In this document: positions 1-10,452 of the stretch, one piece after another
Numbering within the stretch: the stretch's first letter is position 1
Layout of the letters: every line of letters starts with the position of its first letter
Source: Siphonodentalium dalli
Taxonomy: Eukaryota > Mollusca > Scaphopoda > Gadilida > Siphonodentaliidae
NCBI GenBank assembly: GCA_032622095.1
Contig: CP136069.1
Span: forward strand, 189,277,122 to 189,341,121
DNA length: 64,000 nucleotides
Direction of reading: 5' to 3'
The notes under the pieces: model-generated
What the model was told of the DNA's origin: nothing
The model's input: the letters and a program-made list of their open reading frames with translations, nothing else
The model's database searches: none
Position numbers and translations under genes: made by a program

Positions 1-655
1 AGCGAGATTAATATCATCTCACTTCGCCTCATATGACACCGTATCCGGCAACAACTCGCACTGTAACTTATAATATACACCAGATCAATGACCACAAAAC
101 CAAACCATATCTACCCATACACCCACGCATGGCCATACAGTCACTCCTTGTTACATACTCACATCAAACCCCCACTCATGTTATACTCATAGACATCATC
201 ATTGCCATGCAGTCACACCAGATATACATGTGCATCCCACACATGACCATATATAGTCACTCCGATATCAACATCATTCATGACCCTATATACACTAACT
301 CCTTGAATGCATATTCAATTCACACACGAATATACATTCTATCCCTGTATAATACTCACATCAACCACGACCACATAGCCACTCAAGATATACAGTTACA
401 CCCCACACATGATCATACGGTAAATCCATATGCACCCCACCAAAGGCATGCATACAGCCCGTCCATGTATATCAATACACTACACCCTCGACTATTCGTC
501 CTCTCCAGACGACTTGCATTTATACACCTCACTCATGGCCATTCGACAACTCGCTGTATTCCCATACACTCCACGTATACATTAAGCCACGCCAGATATA
601 CAGATACGGACAATCCCAATACGCCCCGCCAATGAACATATAGGTACTCTATGTA
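1..655. repeat. Degenerate minisatellite
   Basis: A loose repeat with a period of roughly 40-45 bases runs through this stretch. Phrases such as 'cacacatgaccatacagtcactcc' and 'atatacatgtgcatccc' recur with many changes. Similar phrases reappear at about 1284-1375 and 1451-1490, so the array appears to have been split by the Helitron-like insertion at 656-1282. The 200-codon open frame across it is a by-product of the repeat, rich in His/Thr/Tyr and without domain character. Confidence 0.6.
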
Positions 656-1282
656 TCTAATATATATTTTGGGACTTCTGTTTGTTTGTTTGTTTGTTTG
701 TTAGCTATGGCCGGGAAAACTGTTGGACGGATTGAGCCCAAACTTCCTCTCTAAGGGTAAAATCCCAGATGGAATGTCATCGCACCGCTTCTGAGAACGT
801 CAGAGCGGTCATTCTCCAATCCCCCGAAACCGCAATGGATAGTTCATGGGTTAATCGCGTGATAGTTAAAGAGCGTTCGTATCCGCAGTGTCGTTGATAA
901 AGAGCGTGTATATGTTTCCAGACATGAGCGTGTTGTGTCTGTGTACTGACATGAGCGTGTTTTGTGATTCTGTGTTCGTACTTGGGGTTCCTGGGAATGG
1001 GGGAGATTTTCATCGGGTCAGTTTTTCCACCCGAGGTGACCTTCACCTTGAAACGGGTACCCACAACTAATCTAATATATATTTTGGGTCTTCTGTCTGT
1101 TTGTTTGTCTGTTAGCTATGGCCGGGAAAACTGTTGGACGGATTTCGACGAAATTTGATACCTTCGGTTAATTTTGTCCGGGGAGTGTTTTGGACGGGTC
1201 AAATCGTGACTCCGACCTGACCTTGATTTTCAAAATGGTCAATTCAAGGTCAAAGCCCGGACGAAGTCGGGTCACCTGCTAG
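656..1282 (+). mobile_element. Helitron-like element(s), nested
   Basis: Two 5' ends, at 656 and 1071, share 'TCTAATATATATTTTGGG', a TTTG/TCTG-rich stretch, then 'GCCGGGAAAACTGTTGGACG'. Both begin with TC directly after an A. One 3' end lies at 1282: a short imperfect hairpin (CCCGGAC-GAA-GTCGGG), 8 bases, CTAG, then T. TC start, hairpin plus CTRR end and insertion between A and T are Helitron hallmarks. The inner copy (1071-1282) is a complete 212-bp non-autonomous unit. The outer copy appears to have lost its own 3' end or been replaced by the inner one. No Rep/helicase is encoded. Confidence 0.65.
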
Positions 1283-1364
1283 TGCATATATATTTGAATC
1301 ATTACCACACAGCCACACACTCTTTGTCCATACACCAACTCCATGACCACACAACCAGCACATG

Positions 1365-1367
1365 TAT

Positions 1368-1450
<83 letters not shown>
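1365..1450. repeat. (CA)n/(TA)n microsatellite
   Basis: About 14 bases of CA repeat run into about 70 bases of uninterrupted TA repeat. The Ile-Tyr repeats in overlapping open frames on both strands are artefacts of this tract. Confidence 0.95.
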
Positions 1451-1452
<2 letters not shown>

Positions 1453-1572
1453 AATGCCAATATAGCCGCTCATACACCTCGCCGATTTGATTTATTGACG
1501 TGCTTTCGAACCCGTGTCATGTTATCACATATTAAATAGAAGTCTGGATATGAATATATTTACATACTAAGT

Positions 1573-1975
1573 GTGATCATCACTAAATCCAGCATTCCGA
1601 TTGGTCGGCGCCCACGTGGCTGGTTGCAATTATTTCTCGGTGAACGCACAACAGCTCATAACTGCAGCCTCATAATTACATCGACACGTCATCAGTTTCG
1701 GAAAGAAGAACGCGTAATGTTTTGGGCGCATTTGGACTCGCGCAGGATTGACTTAATACATCATCTGGTTTCAATATAAAGAGAAATTGTTCCTGTTAAC
1801 TTTTGCCAAGGGTACTATATGGGATATTGTGGGCTTGTTTTGTCACGATACACTTTTCGATTTAAATACATTTTCAAAAGTGGCTTTTTCGCTAAATGTA
1901 TATAAATATAAGGATTAACTGTCATGTGGACTGTTTTTATGGAGATATAAAAACAGTCCACATGACAGTTAATCG
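1573..1975 (+). mobile_element. Foldback element, copy 1
   Basis: This stretch is an inverted, diverged copy of 14678-15190. Shared landmarks are the CCACGTGG(C) segment, 'TTTTGGGCGCATTTGGACTC', and the terminal hairpin. Here the hairpin (about 1912-1973) pairs 'ATTAACTGTCATGTGGACTG' with its complement almost perfectly. Copy 2 has an extra inner stem that is missing here. No open frame is shared by the two copies, so this is a non-autonomous repeat. Its superfamily is not clear. Confidence 0.6.
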
Positions 1976-1985
1976 TTATATAAAT

Positions 1986-4011
1986 CTGACTTGTTTTCTG
2001 TGTGATATATGTCCCTGTTTTATAACCAATGTTAGAAATATGTATGCAAATTAAGGTTCCGATGTAATTTTTTACATTCACATCGCCATCTTGGCAGCCA
2101 TCTTGGACCTGGTAATAATTATTCAATTAACCTTATATGTAATTGTACACTTATATCTATTTGTGCTTGTTTCTAATTATTTCTCGAATAATCGATAATT
2201 AACATATTTTCTGTGAAATTGTGAATATATGACACAGAGCCTAAAACAACAGCAAAAATGAGGGAAACTTATTAGTCAATAAACGCTCTCTAAATTCGAA
2301 GAGACTAAGTTATCATTATTACTATTGTTTTATCGACAAACATATTAGAAAACTGTCCATGTAGATCATCATTTACAAGAATTGTGTTGTACGACAAGTT
2401 TGACATGTTGAATTAGTAAACGCTCTTAATTTTCGCACGAATTTCAAAACTTCGCATTAACTATGTGATATGGTGTCAATAATGTTGTAAGTAGAAAGCT
2501 AAGTACCAACAACATGTGGAAAATTCAAACATTAGCAAGCTTAATGTTAGTGAATGGAAAATAAATACTCCAAAACAAAAAAGGACAAAATTTGGGTACC
2601 TCTCTTCGAATGCCAAAATAAAAAAAATTAAAAAATTAAAAAACAACCATAATTTTAAAGGGTATATATAGTCCTATAACAATATCATAACCACCAAAAT
2701 TCCGCACGGGTGTGGTATGGTGTCTACAGCTGAGCTGACTCAAGGTTTACATTACCTGCATACATGGTGTCTGCATGCCCTGTATAGGCTATACCTATTG
2801 ACTGGCACTGGGAGGGGCAGGCACACACATAATCTCTGAATCTCTTCTAAACATCTTCTTTTCGTGTTCACTGTCATTAAAGTCATAAAATGAGGGAGCG
2901 AAGAACGGGTCATTTATATTTTAGTGAACGACGATGCCCAACCACTTTGATATATTATACATCGCCATCGTAATCGACCTGCGCAGCGGAATTCTCGAAT
3001 AAATTGTTATCAAAACTATGAGTTTACGGCCTGAAGGGACATTTAGACAGACAAGTTTAATTTTCATCGGACATTCTTGTATTCTTGTAAAATTTATGAA
3101 CTTGTGGGATCATAGTGCATGGGCTAATAAAGAACTGTTCAAAAGATATCCGTTTCCCAATGAGATTTCTCTGAACATTCCCGACAGTTGTCTACTGCAT
3201 GTGCGATTTCATTACTGCCTCTACTCTGAATTTCAAATTGGAATTCTAGTTGGATGGTCATGTGCACTGGGATATTTGGTCGGGATTTTCTTGAATCCCG
3301 GTAAGTATTCCGGTGGTTGACCCGATGAATTTTCGAATCATCCCGACAAGAAATCTCAATAGGATTCAAGTGGTATTCCCGATCAGATTTCGGGTATATA
3401 GGGTCGGCAATAAATTATTTAGAGAGAAAAATATCTCTTATACATGGAATAGCAAGAGAACTTTTGCAGACACGCAAACTCCATGCAGGGTTTACCTCCC
3501 TTGACGATTCGGTAAGACCGTTGCTACCGGCGACATTTCACCCACATTTGGTGGACTTCCGGGCCACGATATTAAGAAACATACTAAGCGAACAGATCAA
3601 CATGCTGCTCTCACTAAGCACACAAAATATCGAAATAAATCCCACTAAAACCGAAAAACTATATTTCGAAATGGTGTGATTCGGTTCTCCGATTATTTTA
3701 TCAACGCACGTGTACGACATTGTCACAACTTGCACGGCAAGTCAAGCAAAAGAGTTCTAATTTGCTGCAATTTTGACGAGTAGCTTGCGAAAATCGTCAA
3801 CAAAACTACCGCTCTGATTTTCCATTCTGTAATTATGTTTTATAGAGTGCGGGAATTGTTCTCAAAGCACACAGAAAATTTTACTTTTGAGCGATCGGAT
3901 ATCGCCATTTTTGCTGGAAAACCCCATGCTAAATATAGAAACACAGACTGGTACCCAGCCGGTAACAGAGTCAGAAAGGAAGTATGACTGGTGCGCTCTG
4001 GTAGAGATTGG
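1986..4011. other. No gene recognised
   Basis: A+T-rich DNA with only short, unsupported open frames. Two isolated 'aataaacgctct'-like motifs (about 2279 and 2416) resemble the degenerate repeats at 30300-30900. Paired 'CCATCTTGG' motifs sit just upstream at 2085-2105. Confidence 0.5.
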
Positions 4012-4180
4012 CAGACACGTTGCTGAGGGGTCTCGGTTTGGTGGGTGTCCAACTTGGAATTCCAATGGCACCGGCCGAGAACTAGAGCGGAAAATCCAAG
4101 TTCGAGGAATTCCACTTGCACTCTCCCTCGAGTTGGACTTTTACACCTGGTGCCTGCAGGCTTCCAACTGTTGAAAGTAA
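4012..4180 (+). mobile_element. hAT-family MITE relic (left end)
   Basis: The order 'GAGGGGTCTC...GGTGGGTGTCCAACTTGG...TTCCAACTG' follows the left end of the well-defined hAT-like element at 24489, with many substitutions. No matching right end or target duplication was found, so this is a fragment called by similarity only. Confidence 0.35.
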
Positions 4181-4587
4181 ATTGTCTAACCTAACACTGT
4201 CAGAATATTACATGTGCGTGTTTAGGCGACCGTTTACATACATGGAAACAAGCTCCATGCATAGTTCAGACACCTTCGCATGTCTTACCGCTGCCCGCGC
4301 CCACACGTAATGTGAAGAAATGTCGCATTTATTTATTTGAGATTTTCATAGGTTACAATTCATTCTGCATTATTCTGAGAAACTGAACTGTCCATGTTCA
4401 TTAGAAAATGGTCTAGATCAAGCCAATATGAATTTTAACTGCATGGTAAAACACTTCCATTAAAAAATATTAGATTTAGTTAAGAAAATACACGTGCCTG
4501 CAGCGTTCAGACATCGCGTATAGCGAGGGACTGAACTCTGTTTTGCAGCTTGACATGGAAAGCGACGTTTTGTTGTCTTACCTCTAA

Positions 4588-4929
4588 CCCTTTACCCAAC
4601 AGAACGGCCCTGTGCCAATGCATTCTCTTATATATGCGAGTCGACCATAGGTCGCCTCGCATATATAAGAGAATGCATTGGCTTAACACATTATAAAATT
4701 TTGTTTAAGCCAATGCATGCTCTTATATATGCGAGGCGACCTATGGTCGACTCGCATATATAAGAGAATGCATTGGCACATGGCATAACTGTAACCATCA
4801 CAATGTGGTCAATGAGCCGGTTCCAATTATGATATCCTTTTTTGTATGGTTTTATTGAGACAGACCCAAGATAATTTAGGCTGTTGCAGCTTTATTTGGC
4901 CGTTTTTGGCCGGTTTGTTGGGTAAAGGG
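4588..4929 (+). mobile_element. piggyBac-like MITE, copy 1
   Basis: Terminal inverted repeats CCCTTTACCCAACA/TGTTGGGTAAAGGG flanked by CTAA (left, one mismatch) and TTAA (right). TTAA plus CCC ends is the piggyBac signature. Inside are two near-perfect hairpins of about 65 bases (arm CCAATGCATTCTCTTATATA, then GCGAG) in mirrored order. This copy has a different spacer between the hairpins from the other copies. It lies immediately upstream of the CR1 fragment and has no coding capacity. Confidence 0.75.
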
Positions 4930-4933
4930 TTAA

Positions 4934-5126
4934 AGGGCGTTATACGGCCAATTCTAGAATACAGCAACAACACAGTAAGGAGTGTTAGTTTGATCAAACA
5001 TTCCAAGGCTCTAAAAATCGTCCAACGTAGAGCAACAAAATTGATTTACAATGTCGCAATCTTCCGTTCGGAGAAACTCAAACATAGACGTGTTCGTGCT
5101 GATCTATTAGAAGTGTACAAAATTAC
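4934..5126 (+). pseudogene. CR1-type retrotransposon ORF2 fragment, left part
   Basis: The translated frame reads RPILEYSNN, then KALKIVQRRATKLIYN, then RRVRADLLEVYKIT. This is the characteristic C-terminal end of CR1-clade non-LTR reverse transcriptases (RPxLEYA, LExVQRRATK, RRLRGDLIEVYKI). The frame stops where the Mutator-like element enters and resumes at 7453. Only the end of the RT ORF is present, as expected for a 5'-truncated insertion. Confidence 0.8.
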
Positions 5127-7443
5127 GGGTGTGTCTTTTTACCGGATTCCGGATTCCGGATCCCGGATTTCGACCCGGATTTAGGTGTCTTTTTACCGGA
5201 TTTCGACCCGGATTCGGGTATGAATTTCATGCTTGTTTTATCACACATTTAACCCATTAAAAGCCGTTTCTGACACGATTAAACCAATATAGGGCTGTCG
5301 TGCTCATTCAACCCGATTAATCGTATTTAAAGGTACATATCGTGCCCGGATCAGCATACTTCTTATTTGTTCATATAGACACGGCGGTTGGATTGATTTT
5401 ACGTGATCATGATGGTATTTAAGGGAACACACCATGTCCGGATCCGAATTAATTATCTCGTAATTATAGATCATATTTAAAGGTAGATATCATGTCCGGA
5501 TCCGGTTTTTCTCCCTCTCTCTCTTTTTGCCATATAAATTATTGTCTTTTTGATATATTAAATGTTTTGATATATTAAATGTCACGTGGAACAAAGTTAT
5601 AAGTTGATTTTGAGACGTTATACTAGGCTGTTGGATTGATTTCACGGAATGATTATCGCATTTAAAGGTACACACCATGTGCGGAACCGAATTAATTTCC
5701 ACGTATTTACTGATAATATTTAAAGGTACAGATTATGCCCGCATCCGGATTTTTTCTTCTTATAAAGTAATGCTTATTTAATACAATAAATGTAAACTGA
5801 GTCGCGTGGAACGAGGTTATAGATATTGATGTTTAGGTCAGATCATTCCCGGATTCGGATACGAATAGTTCTTTTCTATTTCATATAAATAGTCAAGTAT
5901 TTAATACATTAAATGGCAGCTGAGCCACGCGGAACTCAGTTTATTTGGAAACGGTGAACATGGCGCTTGGATTGATTTCACGCGAGAATGAGCCCATTTA
6001 CAGACAAACTTTATGGCCGGATCTGGATCCGGATTTTATGTGTCTTTTCCTAATTTCGACCCGAACCCTGATCTCAATTTTATGTTTATTATAACCCATG
6101 TTTAACACATTAAAAGACATTTCAGACCCGCGAAAACATGGCACAGGTTGCGTTTAACAGTAATATCATTCGGATTGAAATAAATTGACTTGCTTTTGTG
6201 AAGATTTTTTTTTCTCCAGCCCACAAAAAAAACCTGCTGCAGTTTAAATGGTTTATTGTTTTAGTTCGATTATAAACGATTATATTTGTGATACTAGTAG
6301 TATTACTATTGTAAATTCGATATTTGAGCCGGTTTAAGTGAGATAGATGTACGACTTGTATTAAGCGTTTTATGTCACGACGCCCGAATCGTTATAAAAA
6401 CACTGCTAGCATATTTATCCCGTTGCAGCCAGCTACAGTTTATACAGTGATTATCTAGTTTAAAGGTACATACCATACCCGAATCCGGTTAAAAAAAAAA
6501 ATCTCCATATAAATTAACGCCTATTTAGTATATTAAATGTCAGCTGAGTTAAGAGGAAGTTAGAAGTTGATTTTGAGATGTTAGACCCGACTGTTGGATT
6601 TATTTCACGGATCACGATGATCTCATTTAAAGGTGCATGCCATGCACGGATCCGAATTAATTATCGCGTATTTATTAATCATTTTTAAAGGTACAGATTA
6701 TGCCCGGATCCCGATTGTTCTCCTTTCACTTATAAATTAACTCCTATTTTATACATTAAATGCCAGCGGAGTCACGTGTAACCAGGTTCCACGCGACTCA
6801 GTTTACATTTATTGTATTAAATAAGCATTACTTTATAAGAAGAAAAAATCCGGATCCTGGCATAATCTGTACCTTTAAATATTATCAGTAAATACGTGGA
6901 AATTAATTCGGTTCCGCACATGGTGTGTACCTTTAAATGCGATAATCATTCCGTGAAATCAATCCAACAGCCTAGTATAACGTCTCAAAATAAACTTATA
7001 ACTTTGTTCCACGTGACATTTAATATATCAAAAAGACGATAATTTATATGGCAAAAAGAGAGAGAAAAAAACCGGATCCGGACATGATATCTACCTTTAA
7101 ATATGATCAATACTTACGAGATAATTAATTCGGATCCGGACATGGTGTGTTCCCTTAAATGCCATCATGATCACGTAAAATCAATCCAACCGCCGTGTCT
7201 ATATGAACAAATAAGAAGTATGCTGATCCGGGCACGATATGTACCTTTAAATACGATTAATCGGGTTGAATGAGCACGACAGCCCTATATTGGTTTAATC
7301 GTGTCAGAAACGGCTTTTAATGGGTTAAATGTGTGATAAAACAAGCACGAAATTCATACCCGAATCCGGGTCGAAATCCGGTAAAAAGACACCTAAATCC
7401 GGGTCGAAATCCGGGATCCGGAATCCGGTAAAAAGACACACCC
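5127..7443. mobile_element. Mutator-like (MULE) non-autonomous element
   Basis: A 2317-bp element with very long terminal inverted repeats: 5127-5809 against 6789-7443, starting GGGTGTGTCTTTTTACCGG. It is flanked by a perfect 9-bp duplication CAAAATTAC (5118-5126 and 7444-7452). Joining the flanks with one copy of the 9-mer restores an open CR1 frame, which independently confirms the boundaries. Long TIRs plus a 9-bp TSD point to the Mutator superfamily. No transposase is present. The interior contains repeated modules ending in CCGGATCCGG-like boxes. Confidence 0.85.
5475..6715 (+). repeat. Internal repeat modules of the MULE
   Basis: A box of about 30 bases, 'ATTTAAAGGTACA...ATGYCCGGATCCGG', recurs about ten times in the element (for example near 5330, 5419, 5475, 5660, 5716, 5997, 6455, 6626, 6684). 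It alternates with 'ATTAAATGYCAGCTGAGTCACG'-type boxes. Several boxes fall into units of roughly 240 bases, so arms and core seem to be built from amplified modules. Confidence 0.55.
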
Positions 7444-7452
7444 CAAAATTAC

Positions 7453-7680
7453 TCACGTAGGATACAATATCGAAGAAGATGTATTCTTCGAAATGTGCGA
7501 CGTCTCCATAACTAGAGGGGACAGTTATAAATTCCAAATAGACCAATGCAGGAAGGACGTTCGGCTGAACGTTTTTTTCGAAGCGAAATTTGAACAGTTG
7601 GAATAATCTGACCAATTCTGTGGTAGACTCACATAACCTCGACGAATTCTAAGATCGCTTAGAATCCTAGATGCTCACCT
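7453..7680 (+). pseudogene. CR1-type ORF2 fragment, right part and C-terminus
   Basis: The frame continues from 5126 without a stop for about 50 codons, including 'YKFQIDQCRKDVRLNVFF'. In the next frame it gives NSWNNLTNSVV then LDEF, then DRLE. The NSWNxLPxxVV...LxxFKxRLD end is typical of CR1. One frameshift (about 7575) and a stop separate these parts, so the copy is dead. Confidence 0.75.
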
Positions 7681-8879
7681 GTGGAATATGAGATACAATT
7701 TTGATGACAAAGCTATGATCGGACAAAAGTCACTGCGACTTACTTAGTTTATTCGTATACATATGTGTGTATGTATGTAACACACCCTATGTAACACACC
7801 CTATATAATCTTGTGTCGGGCATTACTTTCCAACTATTGAAAACTCAACACACCCATTAAACCACGTCCGTGATCTTTTGATTTTAGCTCCAAACGGTAT
7901 ATCTTTGTGAACAAAAATGTCTCGAGCATCTATTTTCATCAATTAGTTTCTAGCACATTCTTCCACTATACTATAGCTAGCTGCCCATTGTGTATTGGAG
8001 CGTACATCAATTCTGAATAAATTGTATTGCACATGTATACCATATACAAATTTACAGAACAACACATGTAGCTCAGGTGAATGCCATGTAATATTATGCC
8101 AGAAACATTGAGACTTGAGCGGGGAATATAATTTCTTTTTTATCTCCCCAAATCTCCCCAATGAAACAAACATATGCATACGACACTCTCTCTGTGGTAC
8201 CCCCACCCCGGCTCTTGGTCACCATAATTGATGGTATCACCCCGCTTTTAATCATATGCCGGGTTCCGGGTGTTATAGAGCCGTGTATATATGCCGGAGC
8301 CCGGCTTCATAACTGAATCCCGATAGCAGCGACATTTTACAATTTAGTAATTTTTGTTAACATATTTTCTTAAAGTGATGTGAAACACTCCGGTAGGGTG
8401 ATCAAATATAAATGGAGAATACTCTTGTTCAAAGTAATAATTTTTGCAAATATTATATCCGAATGGACAACACACACCGTCATTCTTATATATTAATTAA
8501 ATGTAGTGTCTCTCGATTGCGAAATCGTTTTCGTTAATTTATCGCCGATAGATGCGCCCGAATCGAGTAATAAATATTTACAATTGATCGTTGTTCAGAC
8601 GGTGTTTTCTATGGAGTGGTAAGGTCGATTTTCTTGAAATTTTCGGCAATTTTAGTAGAATGCTACATTCCTCCAGTTGGCATAGCACCTGGATACTAAC
8701 TGGTTCTCTTTATTAGAACATTTGCCAATATATGTACAACAAGTTTTCATATATGCCGGGATGTGGCTTTTCCGATAGTACATAAGATAGTATAGTTATT
8801 GTTATATGTGTTCCCGGATCTAGTATAAACTTCCTTTCCCCAATGATCCTAATGATAGGGTTAATTGTATAAGTAAGCG
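7681..8879. other. No gene recognised
   Basis: Unique-looking A+T-rich DNA. There is a short duplication of 'taacacaccctatg' near 7778-7805. Open frames are short and lack recognisable motifs. Confidence 0.5.
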
Positions 8880-9027
8880 GTACATGTGATATATAAATGA
8901 TATCTCGATACCCCATGAGAAACCCCTTGCGATACATAAACTACTTTACGAACACGACTCATTTCAAATCGAGTTTCGTCCCATCCATGATAGCTGAATG
9001 GAATCTATCATGTAAAACTACTACCGA
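8880..9027 (+). pseudogene. CR1/L2-like retrotransposon fragment, left part
   Basis: One frame reads ...NYFTNTTHFKSSFVPSMIAEWNLS..., the 'FxxSxxPxxIxEWNxL' segment near the C-terminus of CR1/L2-like elements. It runs straight into the TAA target of the palindromic element at 9028. Joined to 13621 with one TAA, the frame continues without a stop into the right part. Confidence 0.65.
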
Positions 9028-9895
9028 TAATAGTGTAGGTAGTTAGCGTTTTGATCAATACATGTCGGATAAAAGCGCCATTTTTTCATATCTTGTAGGA
9101 CAGCATCTCTAGCCTAGGAATTTTCTCAAGAACCAACTTTTTGACCGACGTAGAGCCGAAAATTCAAGATGGCGTCCAAGATGGCCGCCGGTTTGACGAT
9201 GGTACACCTAATAGTTTTGCTTCTCAATTAGATATGTTAAACATAACGAATTCCACCCTATTATCTAAGAATGGTGGTTACCGAATAACAGCCCACACTT
9301 TTAGTTGAAAAATGGCCACAATTATTCAAGATGGATGCCAAAATGACGGCCAAAACATGGAAAAGTTTGGTTTTGTCCTTATTTTGTTTAAATACTTTAC
9401 AATTTTCGAGATAATATAAGAGAAGATATCAACAATGTGTTGATTATTCGATGGAATAACCTCTGTGAAAGAGTCATGCACACTAAATGCGAAGTAGTAT
9501 AGTTTGTTCTGGTACAAATGTGAGGTAGAATATGTGCTATGTAAAATGAGCAAAATTATTCTAAGACAGGGGTTCATTCTGTATATGCTTAGAAACGAAC
9601 CATGAATGGTTCTGATGTCTTCAATTCTATTTGTGACACTACTACATGGTTGGATCAATTGAATACAAATTTGAATATCGAGATCTTAACAAATAAAAAA
9701 TCAATTTAGTAGTGGATTTACCACGAAATTAGGAAACACCAAATGACAAAACCCATAATCGTCAAACTCAATTCGGTTCTCAAAATAGGAACATATATAT
9801 GGTATTCTGCAACACATCTTCATCATCGGGCCTCGTATTCAAATTACCAATAATTTGAAAATACACTTTGTTTTTAATAAACTGTATTTAATAAT

Positions 9896-10239
9896 TCACT
9901 TCTCACAACCACATCTGCACAACTTCGTACATGGAAGTTTGCTTCTTGAACATTTGCACCTGGAACAAACCGATTTGCAAACACATTTAATCAACTCTGT
10001 GCACTCTCTAGCTGCTTCTGGGTTGTCATCCAAACAGTAACAAAAGAACCGCCAATCAATTTCCATCCAAAGACGTCAGGTGCTGGAAACTTTACATGTG
10101 ATATGGGGCTTACTAGTACAGTCCAGATACCAGCGCTTACCCTTACCAAGGAAAACGGAGTTGAGTCGCATCCTGATATCGGGTGGAATATTGGAAGTAC
10201 AGTTGAATTTTTGTTAGCCCATTGAATTGCACATATCAA
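9896..10239 (-). pseudogene. Orphan transposon protein, C-terminal copy (left arm)
   Basis: The minus-strand frame contains LPIFHPISGCDSTPF, AGIWTV, then FGWK and VWMTT. After a one-base frameshift it ends in a Cys-rich tail LIKCVCKSVC-SRCKCSRSKLPC-TKLCRCGCEK. The order 'LPxFHxxxGCD... AGxW... WxPxWxT... CxC...CKCxKxxLPCTxLCxCxC' is that of a widespread uncharacterised family in invertebrate genomes. Between GCD and AGIW this copy has lost a block present in the plus-strand copy. Stops and a frameshift make it non-functional. Confidence 0.65.
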
Positions 10240-10452
10240 CTATGTTGTATGTAACATGGGGTTTAGACTTCTCGAAAGACAAAGAGTTTCAAATGTTTGC
10301 ATTGAAAAAGCATAGCATACAGATGTCCCAACATGACCACGATAATATATGTGTCAACAGTGTGAACAATAATCGAAGAATTATCGGTTTGTAGCATATG
10401 AAATATATGTTCTTCTCACACGAAAACCAGCGGTTCCCCATCTATATCGAAA

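Noticed and set aside
33-635. 200-codon open frame
   Set aside because: Lies wholly in a degenerate minisatellite; His/Thr/Tyr-rich with no domain features.
1250-1539. Open frames over the TA repeat on both strands
   Set aside because: Ile-Tyr repeats are encoded by the dinucleotide tract in any frame.
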